Shown: positions 55,201-60,732 of the stretch, one piece after another
How positions within the stretch are numbered: the stretch's first letter is position 1
Layout: every line of letters begins with the position of its first letter
Assembly (NCBI GenBank): GCA_963693305.1
Contig: OY855910.1
Coordinates: 19,622,362 to 19,686,361, forward strand
Direction of reading: 5' to 3'
Source: Meandrina meandrites
Lineage: Eukaryota; Cnidaria; Anthozoa; Scleractinia; Meandrinidae
DNA length: 64,000 nt
The notes under the pieces: model-generated
What the model was told of the DNA's origin: nothing
The model's database searches: none
Seen by the model: only the letters and a program-made list of their open reading frames with translations
Made by a program: the position numbers and the translations under genes

Positions 55201-56177
55201 GAAAAGCTTCAGCTCCTTTGGCCAGGAGACTCTCTTGGTTAAAGCTGCTAATGGTGATGAGTCAGAGTTCAAGTTTCTTAAAGCATTGTACATTGACGAT
55301 GTTGATACTGGGCCACCACCCGTAATTTGCTAATTAATTAATTAATTCATAAACATTATTTTGCTTCAGTTATTGTGAACTTTCCTTTGGATGAGAATCC
55401 TGATGTCAGCATGATTGCCTGGACAACAACACCCTGGACACTTCCAAGTAACCTTGCTCTTGTTGTAAACCCTGACATGGACTATGTCAAAGTGAAAGGT
55501 AATTGTCAAATACTTCTAAAACTCTACGTGTGGACTGTGTGTCAGGAAATACACTAGCATGGTATGTCATATTTGGTCGAGTGGGTTTGATGTATTGGTC
55601 ATTTTTACTGGAAGAAAAGGTCAATGTTTGAAAGAATTAAACTACATTAATTTTATTGAAAACAGAATATTCATTTGACTGTGCTGATTTTTATGCAATA
55701 CATAAAATATATTTGCTGTGTATATCAAAGGAAATTTTCTACATGTCCAGTAGATAAGAAAACTGATTGAATTGCTATGCATATCAAAGGAAATTACCCA
55801 CTATGCAGCCAAGGCACTACCACCAATCTTTAGATTGTTTTTAATACCCCCACACTCCCTACTTAAATCAAGCCAAACAAATTAATACTTGCTAAATTTT
55901 ACTACCCAAAAAAATCCCTGAATGGAAAATTTGTAATCCCCCAAAATCCTTTGATCATCCCTGTCACTTGAAATCCCCTGTACTCCCTTGGGGAAACTGG
56001 CACAGCCAAAGTAAACTGCACTTGTAAAATTATTCCAGTGAGTTTATTTGTCATGTTGAGATGTCCTTTGTAACTTTTTTTACTTGCAGACAATTCCACT
56101 GACAGAGTTTATATTATGATGGAAGTAAGACTGGAAGCTCTGTTTAAAAAGCCTGAAGAGTACACTATTTTGGAAAG
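19228..56177 (+). CDS. IARS1: isoleucyl-tRNA synthetase, cytosolic type (first ten coding exons, 3' part beyond the window)
   Basis: Charges tRNA-Ile with isoleucine; class I synthetase. Exons: 19228-19346, 26614-26689, 27642-27722, 33952-33984, 34827-34913, 46469-46551, 46655-46706, 54197-54281, 55370-55498 and 56090-56177; all introns GT-AG and all phases join, giving 277 codons plus two bases. Key segments are [15 protein letters not shown] (HIGH-type ATP motif HYGH at residues 55-58), [36 protein letters not shown], and [11 protein letters not shown] at about 223-233 in the CP1 editing domain. The eukaryotic cytosolic form is indicated by residue pattern and by the start ([15 protein letters not shown]). 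The rest of the editing domain, the KMSKS loop and the anticodon-binding part must lie right of 64000. Introns reach 11.6 kb. No frameshift in the exons seen. Confidence 0.95.
19450..20834. mobile_element. 1.4-kb hAT-like non-autonomous element saturated with AATCGAT words
   Basis: Starts CAGGACCTGAACAATCGATG and ends CATCGATTGTTCAGGTCCTG, near-perfect inverted ends. CTTATTC flanks both sides (19443-19449 and 20835-20841), a 7-bp exact target duplication, close to the 8 bp of hAT. The first and last 200-300 bp are almost entirely ATCGAT/AATCGATT words; the middle (about 19620-20480) is unrelated sequence without a transposase. Located in IARS1 intron 1. Confidence 0.75.
20900..23033. mobile_element. 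2.1-kb TIR element with AATCAATA-rich subterminal blocks
   Basis: Inverted ends CCGGCGATATCAAT (left) and ATTGATATCGCCGG (right). Flanks GGTCATTC (20892-20899) and GATCATTC (23034-23041) match at 7 of 8 bases, a hAT-type duplication. AATCAATA words are dense at 22200-22360 and 22880-23020. A TTAA-type MITE (21420-21809) is nested inside. No transposase ORF. Confidence 0.6.
21420..21809. mobile_element. 0.4-kb MITE flanked by TTAA
   Basis: TTAA then AGGGGCACTGTCACGAG at the left; CCACGACAGTGTACCT then TTAA at the right. TTAA duplication is characteristic of piggyBac and Kolobok elements. Nested in the 20900-23033 element. Confidence 0.65.
23093..23202. repeat. cluster of palindromic AAACATGTTT words
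   Basis: Three AAACATGTTT or ATAAACATGTTT copies within 40 bp plus related AAACACGTTT, bracketed by GTTCACATTTA and TGTTCACATTA. Resembles the interior of the MITE at 33054. Boundaries not defined. Confidence 0.4.
24661..24682 (+). repeat. short interstitial telomere-type repeat
   Basis: TTAGGG units, three complete in tandem plus a partial one. TTAGGG is the animal telomere repeat; here it is intronic and short. Confidence 0.8.
24701..24805. repeat. fold-back element with 28-bp near-perfect arms
   Basis: AGTAGCCTGCGAATACAGCC GCCTCTCA is repeated in inverted orientation at the right (TGAGAGGCGGCT GTATTCGCAGGCTACT) around a 50-bp loop containing CCCGGCCGG. Typical small fold-back/MITE. Confidence 0.8.
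28049..28182 (-). mobile_element. LINE 3' tail fragment
   Basis: On the minus strand it reads CCCATCGGCAAATAAAGTAT then tandem TGTATTG-type units, a tail I associate with anthozoan LINEs. The 28183-31309 element inserted at its upstream side; flanking text resumes at 31310. Confidence 0.45.
28566..29012 (-). repeat. two tandem tRNA-derived SINE units, minus strand
   Basis: Units of about 250 bp. Each has a 73-nt tRNA-like head (28759-28687 and 29009-28937) with A box TAGCTCAGTTGG and B box GGTTCGAATCC, then CCCTGATTTTTTTCAGGCTT, CCAATTGCTTAAATTGGAA and an inverted ATATATGAA/TTCATATA stretch. The T arm is perfect, but the anticodon arm has an A-C mismatch and an 8-base loop, and the acceptor stem has mismatches, so these are SINE heads rather than working tRNA genes. 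Confidence 0.8.
29119..29788. mobile_element. hAT element, internally deleted, perfect 8-bp target duplication
   Basis: TAGGGCTGCAACGATACA at the left, TGTATCGTTGCAGCCCTA at the right, with AAGATCAC on both sides (29111-29118 and 29789-29796). GATAC words are dense near both ends. It carries a BED-finger-like transposase exon on the minus strand. Inserted into a SINE unit. Confidence 0.9.
29319..29418 (-). pseudogene. first exon of a hAT transposase (BED-finger start), remnant
   Basis: ATG at 29418-29416 gives [10 protein letters not shown]...[11 protein letters not shown] and then a donor-like GGA|GTAAGA at 29319/29318. The [11 protein letters not shown] run matches the beginning of BED-type zinc fingers in hAT transposases as I know them. 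The zinc ligands and catalytic domain are absent, so only the 5' piece survives. Confidence 0.5.
30488..30768 (-). pseudogene. exon-like ORF of unknown origin inside the 3.1-kb element
   Basis: Open minus-strand frame between an acceptor-like CTCTTTCAG (ending at 30769) and a strong donor CTACT|GTAAGT (30488/30487). It includes [37 protein letters not shown] and [11 protein letters not shown] do not recognise it. It may be a transposase segment or a captured host exon. Confidence 0.4.
32136..32349. mobile_element. 0.2-kb TIR element with repeated GTCGCCA words
   Basis: Ends CAACCCTCCAAGTT and AACTCGGAGGGTTG. The interior carries GTCGCCAG, GTCGCTA, GTCGCCAT and GGCGACTT copies in both orientations. 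No clear target duplication. Confidence 0.6.
32706..33403 (-). pseudogene. LINE reverse-transcriptase C-terminal remnant, split by a MITE
   Basis: Minus-strand text reads [26 protein letters not shown], then after the MITE (33054-33291) continues to a closing [19 protein letters not shown] ... LLEV and a TAA at 32708-32706. The RAWN.(I/L)P..(V/I)R.A closing motif is typical of jockey/CR1/L2-type LINE ORF2 ends. Internal frames are broken. Possibly the same insertion whose 3' tail is at 28049. Confidence 0.6.
33054..33291. mobile_element. 0.24-kb MITE, TA target site
   Basis: CCCCATTCACACCAA at the left and TTGGTGTGAATGGGG at the right, each flanked by TA. Interior has AAACATGTTTAGTTAAACC and inverse copies. 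Inserted into the LINE remnant. Confidence 0.8.
34239..34781. mobile_element. 0.54-kb TTAA-flanked MITE with internal fold-back
   Basis: TTAA then CATGGTTTCCGCTGAACATT at the left; AGTGGAATCCATC then TTAA at the right, diverged inverted arms of about 75 bp containing TTGCTCAAA/AAGCAATAA and TTACCAAAA. The centre (about 34452-34657) is a second fold-back with arms around GTGAACACCTTTGC. The same family, in the opposite orientation, forms the outer element at 57516-63512. Located in IARS1 intron 4. Confidence 0.7.
34914..37169 (+). other. left part of IARS1 intron 5, no feature recognised
   Basis: No exon, RNA gene or defined repeat seen on either strand. Contains scattered G-rich tracts (35406, 35697). 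Confidence 0.4.
37200..37560 (-). repeat. 21-bp coding-phase minisatellite, left arm
   Basis: About 17 diverged units of 21 bp; the minus strand reads CACATAATGA(A/T)(G/A)(G/A)AACC(G/A)CA-type units. Because the period is seven codons a frame stays open (99 codons, 37506-37207), giving heptads such as HNDKTTT and HNKGTTS. Mirror image of 44075-44460. Confidence 0.85.
37563..37702 (-). repeat. 3' LTR of the gypsy element (140 bp)
   Basis: On the minus strand it begins TGTTACAAGATG and ends CATATTGAAACA (TG...CA). It differs from the other LTR at one visible base (GATG versus GATA). A purine tract AAAGGGAAGGA sits directly upstream on the minus strand (37713-37703). Confidence 0.95.
37961..42199 (-). 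CDS. gypsy gag-pol polyprotein with one in-frame stop in the integrase
   Basis: Likely start is MSDLEETMS at 42199; an upstream in-frame ATG at 42256 lies in the LTR. Order on the minus strand: Thr/Ser-rich leader, gag, Cys-rich knuckles ([14 protein letters not shown] near 41340-41285), aspartic protease (DCGSS near 41075), reverse transcriptase (ITDDILIYG near 40210), RNase H (CDAS near 39740), integrase HHCC finger (39110-39000) and catalytic core. A TAA near 38729 interrupts the core between the second Asp (SDNGPQF) and the catalytic Glu; the same frame then stays open to a TAA at 37963-37961, with no other break. The C-terminus is Pro/Ala-rich without an obvious chromodomain. The pol type resembles K02A2.6-like (Mag-type) copies, but the clade is not certain. 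Confidence 0.9.
42225..42364 (-). repeat. 5' LTR of the gypsy element (140 bp)
   Basis: Same text as 37563-37702 apart from one base. Contains TTTATTAAAATCAGTCTC, which may include a TATA-like or polyadenylation region, as in other short LTRs. Confidence 0.95.
42531..42917 (+). CDS. SAM-domain protein, left-arm copy (truncated)
   Basis: ATG at 42531 gives [20 protein letters not shown], then [20 protein letters not shown] and LRLRDLC: the L..L.L..(Y/L)...F....I....L..L....L...G(I/V)...GDR..L pattern of a SAM domain (about residues 4-55), a protein-interaction fold. After a basic linker ([15 protein letters not shown]) comes [20 protein letters not shown], where similarity to the right-arm copy ends at the edge of the inverted arm; the frame then stops. 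It has an uninterrupted site where the right copy carries a MITE. Probably a non-functional mirror copy of the right-arm gene. Confidence 0.6.
   Translation: MEDILKELHLESLIPHFLAERIEPANVAALSDKEVCRVGVTTIGDRLRLRDLCGVAEKDRTRKSVASNVLQERMALFNGHNSRRADRKKKAVAKRSWTVSFVCVADRHQSKIPTSTEKQVLCTLKHGI
42992..43117 (-). CDS. small ORF of 41 codons in the transposon centre
   Basis: [20 protein letters not shown] start, Ala/Gln-rich, ending in a stop at 42994-42992. A donor-like GC|GTAAGG lies inside at YWR, so it may be a first exon. Same strand as the right-arm SAM gene and downstream of it. Not recognised. Confidence 0.25.
   Translation of the reverse strand: MAEDNGTGTYITTNAADRLQRDAAEQLAYWRKANPKKSVHS
43212..43908 (-). 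CDS. SAM-domain protein, right-arm copy, two inferred exons, 207 aa
   Basis: Exon 43908-43667 encodes the SAM domain ([10 protein letters not shown]...[15 protein letters not shown]), exon 43593-43212 the rest. Between them is a 73-bp GT-AG interval made almost wholly of a MITE; removing it keeps the frame (AEG-RRADRK). The second part has [20 protein letters not shown], an acidic turn ([12 protein letters not shown]), then [14 protein letters not shown] and [22 protein letters not shown] associate this layout with a large multicopy cnidarian family in which SAM is followed by a ubiquitin-like or HECT-related region; that link is from memory and unchecked. Short for the family if so. Carried by the transposon, not a host locus. 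Confidence 0.6.
43595..43665. mobile_element. 71-bp MITE with 14-bp TIRs and 9-bp target duplication, possible introner
   Basis: TAGGCTCGATTTCC at the left, GGAAATCGAGCCTA at the right, flanked by CCCTTCTGC on both sides (43586-43594, 43666-43674). The left-arm copy of the host transposon has the uninterrupted site with a single GCAGAAGG. Nine-base duplications suit Mutator-like elements. On the coding (minus) strand the insertion reads GT...AG, one base of each splice site coming from the duplicated target. Confidence 0.8.
44075..44460 (+). repeat. 21-bp coding-phase minisatellite, right arm
   Basis: About 18 units of 21 bp (CCACATAATGAAGGAACCGC plus A) keep a 126-codon frame open (44070-44450), with heptads [21 protein letters not shown]. 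The pattern H-N-x-x-T-x-x persists despite base changes. Whether it is translated is unknown. Confidence 0.85.
44488..46468 (+). other. right part of IARS1 intron 5, no feature recognised
   Basis: AT-rich intron sequence after the composite transposon up to exon 6 at 46469. A C-free G-run with hairpin potential occurs near 44972. No exon or defined repeat seen. Confidence 0.4.
46917..47060. repeat. inverted pair of tRNA-derived SINE fragments
   Basis: Minus-strand head about 46990-46917 (TAGCTTAGTTGGTAGAGCAA ... GGTTCAAATCC) followed by a plus-strand 5'-truncated unit (TGGTATCACAGAGGCCATGG, GTTCAAATCCCATT, then AATTTTTCTGAGGC). Diverged relatives of the 28566-30310 units, in the same tail-to-tail inverted arrangement. 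In IARS1 intron 7. Confidence 0.7.
47330..47377. repeat. hairpin ATCCAACCAGAAGCCGG / CCGGCTGGTTGGAT
   Basis: Inverted arms of about 16 bp with a short loop (TGATAGCTTCCAGTTGACTT). Small fold-back repeat. Confidence 0.6.
47540..47680 (+). repeat. CCCC...CCTTTGGAATT-type degenerate repeat
   Basis: Runs such as ACCCCCTATTACCTTCAGAA and CCCCTCCCCTTTGGAATTTC repeat a loose period. Related blocks occur at 53640-53790 and 55900-56000. Confidence 0.4.
47866..47921 (+). repeat. left piece of segmental direct duplication, copy 1
   Basis: ATGGAGTATGAGTTGGGGAA ... GCGATGCATTAACCC recurs at 50032-50095. The matching right piece of copy 1 is 49741-49959, after the AATCGAAC element. Confidence 0.8.
48527..48655. 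repeat. palindrome with GAGCCGCGTAGCGG centre
   Basis: Arms AATCGAGGTGAATAGTGGCA GAATATTTACC and GGTAAATATTCTGCCG CTATTCACCGAGATTG. Just right of it TTTTAGTATATACACAC is the inverse of GTGTGTATATACTAAA at 49489-49504, so a TIR unit of about 0.86 kb may lie at 48645-49505. Confidence 0.75.
48726..48982 (+). other. exon-like ORF inside the nested TIR unit
   Basis: Open frame with an internal Met at 48795 ([16 protein letters not shown]) running through [19 protein letters not shown] to a strong donor GAG|GTGAGT at 48982/48983. Cys/His spacing (CC..HCEGAC) is suggestive but matches no domain I can name. Probably transposon or captured coding sequence. Confidence 0.35.
49741..49959 (+). repeat. 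right piece of direct duplication, copy 1
   Basis: AAACCAAACTTGAAGACGGT ... GGGGATAATAATTTGCGAAT, nearly identical to 50340-50548. Confidence 0.85.
50032..50548 (+). repeat. segmental direct duplication, copy 2
   Basis: Begins with the left piece (GGAGTATGCGTTGGGGAAAT, GCATTAACCC) and ends with the right piece. Between them lie about 245 bp that include a C14 run (about 50137-50150) and no transposon, unlike copy 1. Confidence 0.85.
50549..51469 (+). other. IARS1 intron 7 segment, no feature recognised
   Basis: No exon or defined repeat. Includes GATTGCGTGACGAGC(T/C)AAAA text (near 50931) also present near 36566, a hint of an old dispersed repeat. Confidence 0.35.
51475..51540 (+). repeat. 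11-bp tandem repeat (ACYGACAGRYN), about six copies
   Basis: Units GCCGACAGGCT, ACTGACAGGCC, ACCAACAGACA, ACTGACAGGTT, ACTGACAGACG, ACCGACAGTTT. Confidence 0.85.
51541..54196 (+). other. IARS1 intron 7, right part
   Basis: AT-rich without exons until 54197. The block at 53640-53790 repeats CCTTTGGAAT(C/G)CCA with CCCCC runs, related to 47540-47680. A T13-15 run occurs at 53329. Confidence 0.4.
54484..55073. mobile_element. 0.59-kb MITE flanked by TTAA
   Basis: TTAA then AGGGACATGGTCAGCT at the left; AGCTGACCGTGTTCCT then TTAA at the right. Same format as 21420-21809 (AGGGGCACTGTC). A minus-strand ORF of 121 codons (55094-54729) has no homology that I recognise. In IARS1 intron 8. Confidence 0.75.
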
Positions 56178-56253
56178 GTTTGTAGTTTTTGAGATATATA
56201 CATTTTCTCCAGATTACTATTTGCACTTTGAGTAAAAACACCAAGAACATGTT

Positions 56254-56856
56254 CTAACTGGTGGAATGTTAAAAATGACGACTCCATTGTTTTGAATGAT
56301 AAAACCATAATCTACGGTTTCACAAACAACTTTAGCCAACAACTTGGTTTAAACCTCTGCTTAATAATCGCCAAGTATTATATCTACTCCGCTTCAAGGG
56401 AAGAAGAACAGTACTATTTCGAAGCCTTCCTCGCTGTCCTTAAAAGCAAACTTCAAATTGAGAAAGCTAAATGTAAAACACAAATTAATCTTTAATAAAA
56501 TGTAAACCAGCAGTAAGTAGTAAATAAGTGCGAAAATAGTGAATGCAGTCGTTAGTGTTGTAATTACATTTTCTTGTCGTTAGTATTGTTCGTTTAATTG
56601 TAAGTATAGTGTAAACAGGAAAGTACTATGAGCGTTGTAATTTTTTTTTCTTGTCTTTAGTCTTGTTAGTTTAATTGTAAGTATAGGGCAAGTAGGAAAG
56701 TGCTATGAGAGTTTCTTTTTTTTTGTTTTGTTTTGTTTTTGTTTTTTTGTTTTTCTTTTTTTTTATTGTATGTGGTGTGAAGTTTCTTGTTTTTGTTTTT
56801 TTTCTTTTTTATTGTATGTGGTGTGAAGCAACTGAATAAAAAAAAAAAAAAAAAAA
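56254..56856 (+). mobile_element. 5'-truncated LINE insertion with poly(A) and target duplication
   Basis: Bounded by AAGAACATGTT at 56243-56253 and 56857-56867. It begins inside an ORF, has a T-rich 3' UTR with an internal tandem duplication of about 105 bp (TTTAATTGTAAGTATAG at two places) and ends GAATAAAAAAAA with an A run of about 20. In IARS1 intron 10, about 75 bp after exon 10. Confidence 0.9.
56256..56495 (+). pseudogene. C-terminal end of a LINE ORF2
   Basis: Open from the insertion point: NWWNVKNDDSIVLNDKTIIY, then LNLCLIIAKYYIYSAS and FEAFLAVLKSKLQIEKAKC to a TAA. The (I/L)..A(K/R)YYIY.....E...F..FL..LK motif is the usual close of jockey/CR1-type reverse-transcriptase proteins. 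The polymerase domain itself is absent through 5' truncation. Confidence 0.65.
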
Positions 56857-56875
56857 AAGAACATGTTGTGTACTC

Positions 56876-57051
56876 AGTGCTTTCAATAAGCACCGACGGC
56901 CGACGAAAAGTGTCGGCTACTTTGCTCGGAGAAGTCGGCTACTTTTTCCCCTAAATTGAAGAAACTAGAGAAAGATCCTTTCAAACCTTGTTGATGCAGT
57001 CGGCTACTCTATTCGAACTAGCTGCCTACTTCAAATTTTATTGAAACCCCT
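56876..57051. mobile_element. 0.18-kb hAT-like MITE with GTCGGCTAC words
   Basis: Ends AGTGCTTTCAATAA and TTATTGAAACCCCT. Flanks GTGTACTC (56868-56875) and GTGTACTG (57052-57059) match at 7 of 8. Contains GTCGGCTACT three times. Confidence 0.65.
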
Positions 57052-57385
57052 GTGTACTGATAGAGCAGTGTTTACTTGAGTGTCCAAACCAATTTGTTTT
57101 GTATGACTTGTATTAAAACCAAAACCAAAAACCAATGTTGCTTAAACACAGGTTTACAGCTTCTTAGCTTTTATTGGTTCCCTGGATTGCCTGTATCCAT
57201 TAGAATTGGCCAGAGTGATTACTTTGGTGTTGCTTGTAAAATATAACAGTGAGTATAGTGGTCATGCACTTAGCTTTGCCAGTTTACAGGTATGCCACTA
57301 AAACATCGGAAACAAACATTTTAAATGAACGTAACATGTGACCAAGGATTTGAACTTGGAATGACCAAGAACAAGTCCAGCTATT

Positions 57386-57462
57386 GGCAGGGTTAGGGGT
57401 TGAACCAAGGACCTCTGGATTACAACACCAGCTCCCTAAACCACTCAACCACACTGCCTCCT
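57386..57462 (-). repeat. tRNA-derived SINE head
   Basis: Minus strand GGAGGCAGTGTGGTTGAGTG ... GTCCTTGGTTCAACCCC has A box TGGTTGAGTGG and B box GGTTCAACCCC. A tail with GGACTTGTTCTTGGTCATTC continues to about 57330. Stem pairing is too weak for a tRNA gene. Confidence 0.65.
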
Positions 57463-58335
57463 TCGGCTTTATGAAACTCAATTGAAAATAACTATAAGGA
57501 TGCAAATTTATGGTATTAAGATGGATTCTGCTTAAAGTTTGAGCAATAAGTGCAAAAATAAATTACCAAAAATCTCCTCATAGCACAATAACATTTTGTA
57601 TACTATTTGAAACATCTCACTTTAATTCATTTTTCTCAGTGACCCACAATTAAATTCTAAAGCATTCTCGGCAGAGTTAATGACAAATATTAACCTAGCG
57701 AAAATGCTTAAAACACGTTATTCTGTTTTGAACTTACATGAAACGGCCATTTTAACTAAAAGATGGATAACTTTGAATTGTTTTTTCTCTTGCTGGGCCA
57801 ACTTGAGAGCTTAGGTTTTGTGATAAGTTCTTCTCAATTAAATGTATTTAAGAACGGCTGACTGTTAGGACCGAGAACTCTCCGTCACTGACCTATTTGG
57901 CCAATCGCTCATATTTTGCTCAAAGATACCCTTTGGTGATATATATTTAAAAATCGTATTTAAAAGTTCCAGCGATTTTTTATTTTTCAGAAATTCACGA
58001 AAAATTGAAAACGCGGTCAAAGTGCGGTTTTCCTTCCGATCAAATGCCCAAAATATGGTGCACGGACGAAGCTACGGCAAACTCGTGAAATAGCTTCAAT
58101 TACCGCCAAACTTTACACAAAGACGGAAAAACGACTAACAAGCATCCCTAACTTGTAAAAAATCCGAAATTTGTTGAAATTGTGATTTTGCGAGCCATTT
58201 TATCAACCTCCTTGACGAGCGATTAAAATGGCGGCAAAATATAGGTCATGTTCAACAGCATAAAAATACCCCTGGTACCTCATTTTTCGATAATTTTACT
58301 TTACAGCCCTGAAATATCATTATTAAACATTCACC

Positions 58336-58581
58336 ATGCCAAGTTTCAGGGTCGAACTCGAAACGCTTCCGGATGAGAAAATAAAAAATATCTGCGATAC
58401 GATCAGCTCAAATGACAGAAGATTTATTGGCGCATTTGAGGCTACTCACCTTCAACTTGCCGATAAAATTCAAAAATTAATTTTATTTCCGTTGATTTAT
58501 GTTTTAGACCTCAAGAAATATCCACTGGTATGTCAAAAAACACATTCAGAAGTTTTAGAAGCCATTAAAAGTCAAATTTGA
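58336..58581 (+). CDS. 81-codon ORF in the palindromic element, unknown
   Basis: ATG with A at -3 (CACCATGCC) opens MPSFRVELETLPDEKIKNIC ... CQKTHSEVLEAIKSQI and a TGA. Predicted soluble, helical-looking, Lys/Leu/Ile-rich. The corresponding stretch of the other arm is not conserved, so the ORF is unique to the left half. Could be a small captured gene piece or chance. Confidence 0.3.
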   Translation: MPSFRVELETLPDEKIKNICDTISSNDRRFIGAFEATHLQLADKIQKLILFPLIYVLDLKKYPLVCQKTHSEVLEAIKSQI

Positions 58582-60391
58582 GCTGAAACTGTCCTGCCAT
58601 GTCTGATCTTATCGTCGCATTTTATACCCCTAATGTAAACAAACGCTGTGACATGTCAAACGTGAGAGATTATTTCCCAAAACCTTTTTAAACATTTCAC
58701 AACAACATTAAAGTCATTTTAAGATAGCGGTATGGTGTTCTAGATTAGCAATTCAAAGGACTGTTTTATCCAGCTGAAAGTAATTGAGATTTCTGTACGC
58801 CGTCACCATCTTCATGCATTATCGTTGCTCGAGAGGTCAAGATGTCGAGAGGTTAATTTGGTGATGTAAACTGTCATATACTGGAAGAAAGCAACATCGA
58901 ACTTTGGTGATAGTAAGTGTTAGTGTTTATACAGTGTAATAGCAAGTTTAAAACAAATTTCACCTAAATAATTTGCGAACAAGAAGTGAAACTGTCCGAC
59001 CCCAAGCACAAAATGCATTGCAAAATAGTCTCAAGAATACTCAAGAAATAGTCTTAAGAAACATACCATAACTGGGCGCACATCCATCTCAGTGCCACAT
59101 CATTATTGTTTACACCATCTCAAGCTTTCTGTTATTGGAATTTAGGGCCATTTAGTCGATTTTCCATACATTTTGCTATCGGTATCAGCGTTGCGGATTG
59201 ACATTCGAAACTCGAATGAAATGTCACAACCAGATGACCAGTCATGTCACGTGGGCAATTCCCTCGCGAAACTTTTTTTTTATATTTCGCAAGTCTTGAA
59301 GTAATGAAATATAATAGAGAGCTTTCTCATTAGTTGTATTCCTAAGCGATTGTTTCCCGTTCCTGAATGGCTTTTTGTATATAGCCTTCATCGCAGACAG
59401 TCTAAACAGCCGGTATAGACTATATCCCTTGGGGGACTCCCATATGAAAAGGGTGGGGATGTTCGTCGTCTCGCTTCGGGGGTGTAAATTTCGAATTTTT
59501 GGTCTTACTTAGGGTTTTCCTGGCAAAACGCCAATATTTTAGCAGGTCTCGTTTAGGGTTGCACACGAAGAATATTAAAATATGTAAATCCTATTTTTAG
59601 TACTTTGGTATCTTTTGGGGGTCAAAAAAGCTTAAGCCACGCTCAGATTAGTCTCCTTAGGTGTTCCCAGCTCTCTTCATGTGGAAGCCTCCGCGGGACT
59701 ATACCAAGCTGGTTTTGTGTCAAATCCGGCTGCACAGCAGGCTATGGCTATAGTGCACTTTTTAAAAGGAATTGCCTTTTACTGCACTCCATCTTTTGAT
59801 TATCCTCGTCGTAATCTATTTGCATGTGTAGGTGATTTGTACTAAATTATAAGAAATTATTTTCAGGGGTTTTGTTAGTGGAAGAAATGCATCATGACAG
59901 CTATGCAAAAAGAAGTATGGGCTCTCAGAGCAGCCACGGCGTCTTCGCATTGACTAAACGGCGCAGCGAAGAGGCGGGGGCGAGGGGAGGGGTTGCTACC
60001 TTCATATGTCGCTGGATGTGTTCCAATTTTTCACCTTCTAGGTATGTGATGGGGTTCCAATTTTGGCCTTTTACTCTAATTTGGGGTGAATGAATGGAGG
60101 AAAATTATGCCGTCATATTTATATTCTGTTGCGCATCAACATCAAATTGTTTCGAAATGTGCGGAAATACATAGCGATATTTTAGCATTGTGGAGAGATG
60201 AGGTAGCAAATTTGATCTTTTTGAGGTCTGAGAAGGGGTATATGTAAAGCTATTCAGCGAACTTAGTTATACAATGCCCGTACTTGTTGACACAGCCTTT
60301 GTAGGGAACGATTATTTCGATCCCATGTCAGCGTTCTTGGAATTGTTTTACCCCGTTTTACTACAGACGTATCTAGCAGGTGATCAAAATG

Positions 60392-60732
60392 CCGTAAAAT
60401 TCCGGTTACAAGCCTCCCCCCGATTATAGGCCCATGTACCTGGAAACAGAAAAAATACATCCGGTTATAACCCCCCTTCCCCCCCCCCCCCCCCTAAAAT
60501 AAGCCCCCCTCTCCTGGGTGCCAGTAATGAACAGGGCTAAATGTTGCTTTATTCTGACTTTCTAACTTAAAAGCGTATTTCGATCCACACTGCCGTGGTT
60601 CGTTTCGAAGCGCTTTTTTTATTCCGCTTGTAAGCCCCCCCGCCCCTGGATATAAGCCCCTCCGGTTATAACCCCACTCAAAACTCCTTACGAAGTTGTG
60701 TAAGCCCAGGGCTTATAACCGGAATTTTACGG
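60392..60732. mobile_element. 0.34-kb MITE with CCGTAAAATTCCGG ends
   Basis: Left CCGTAAAATTCCGGTTACAA GCC, right GGCTTATAACCGGAATTTTA CGG. Contains a C18-type run and repeated ATAAGCCCC words. End text CCGTAAA(A/G)TTCC plus ATAAGCC is shared with the 15295-16095 element, indicating a common transposase family. Confidence 0.75.
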
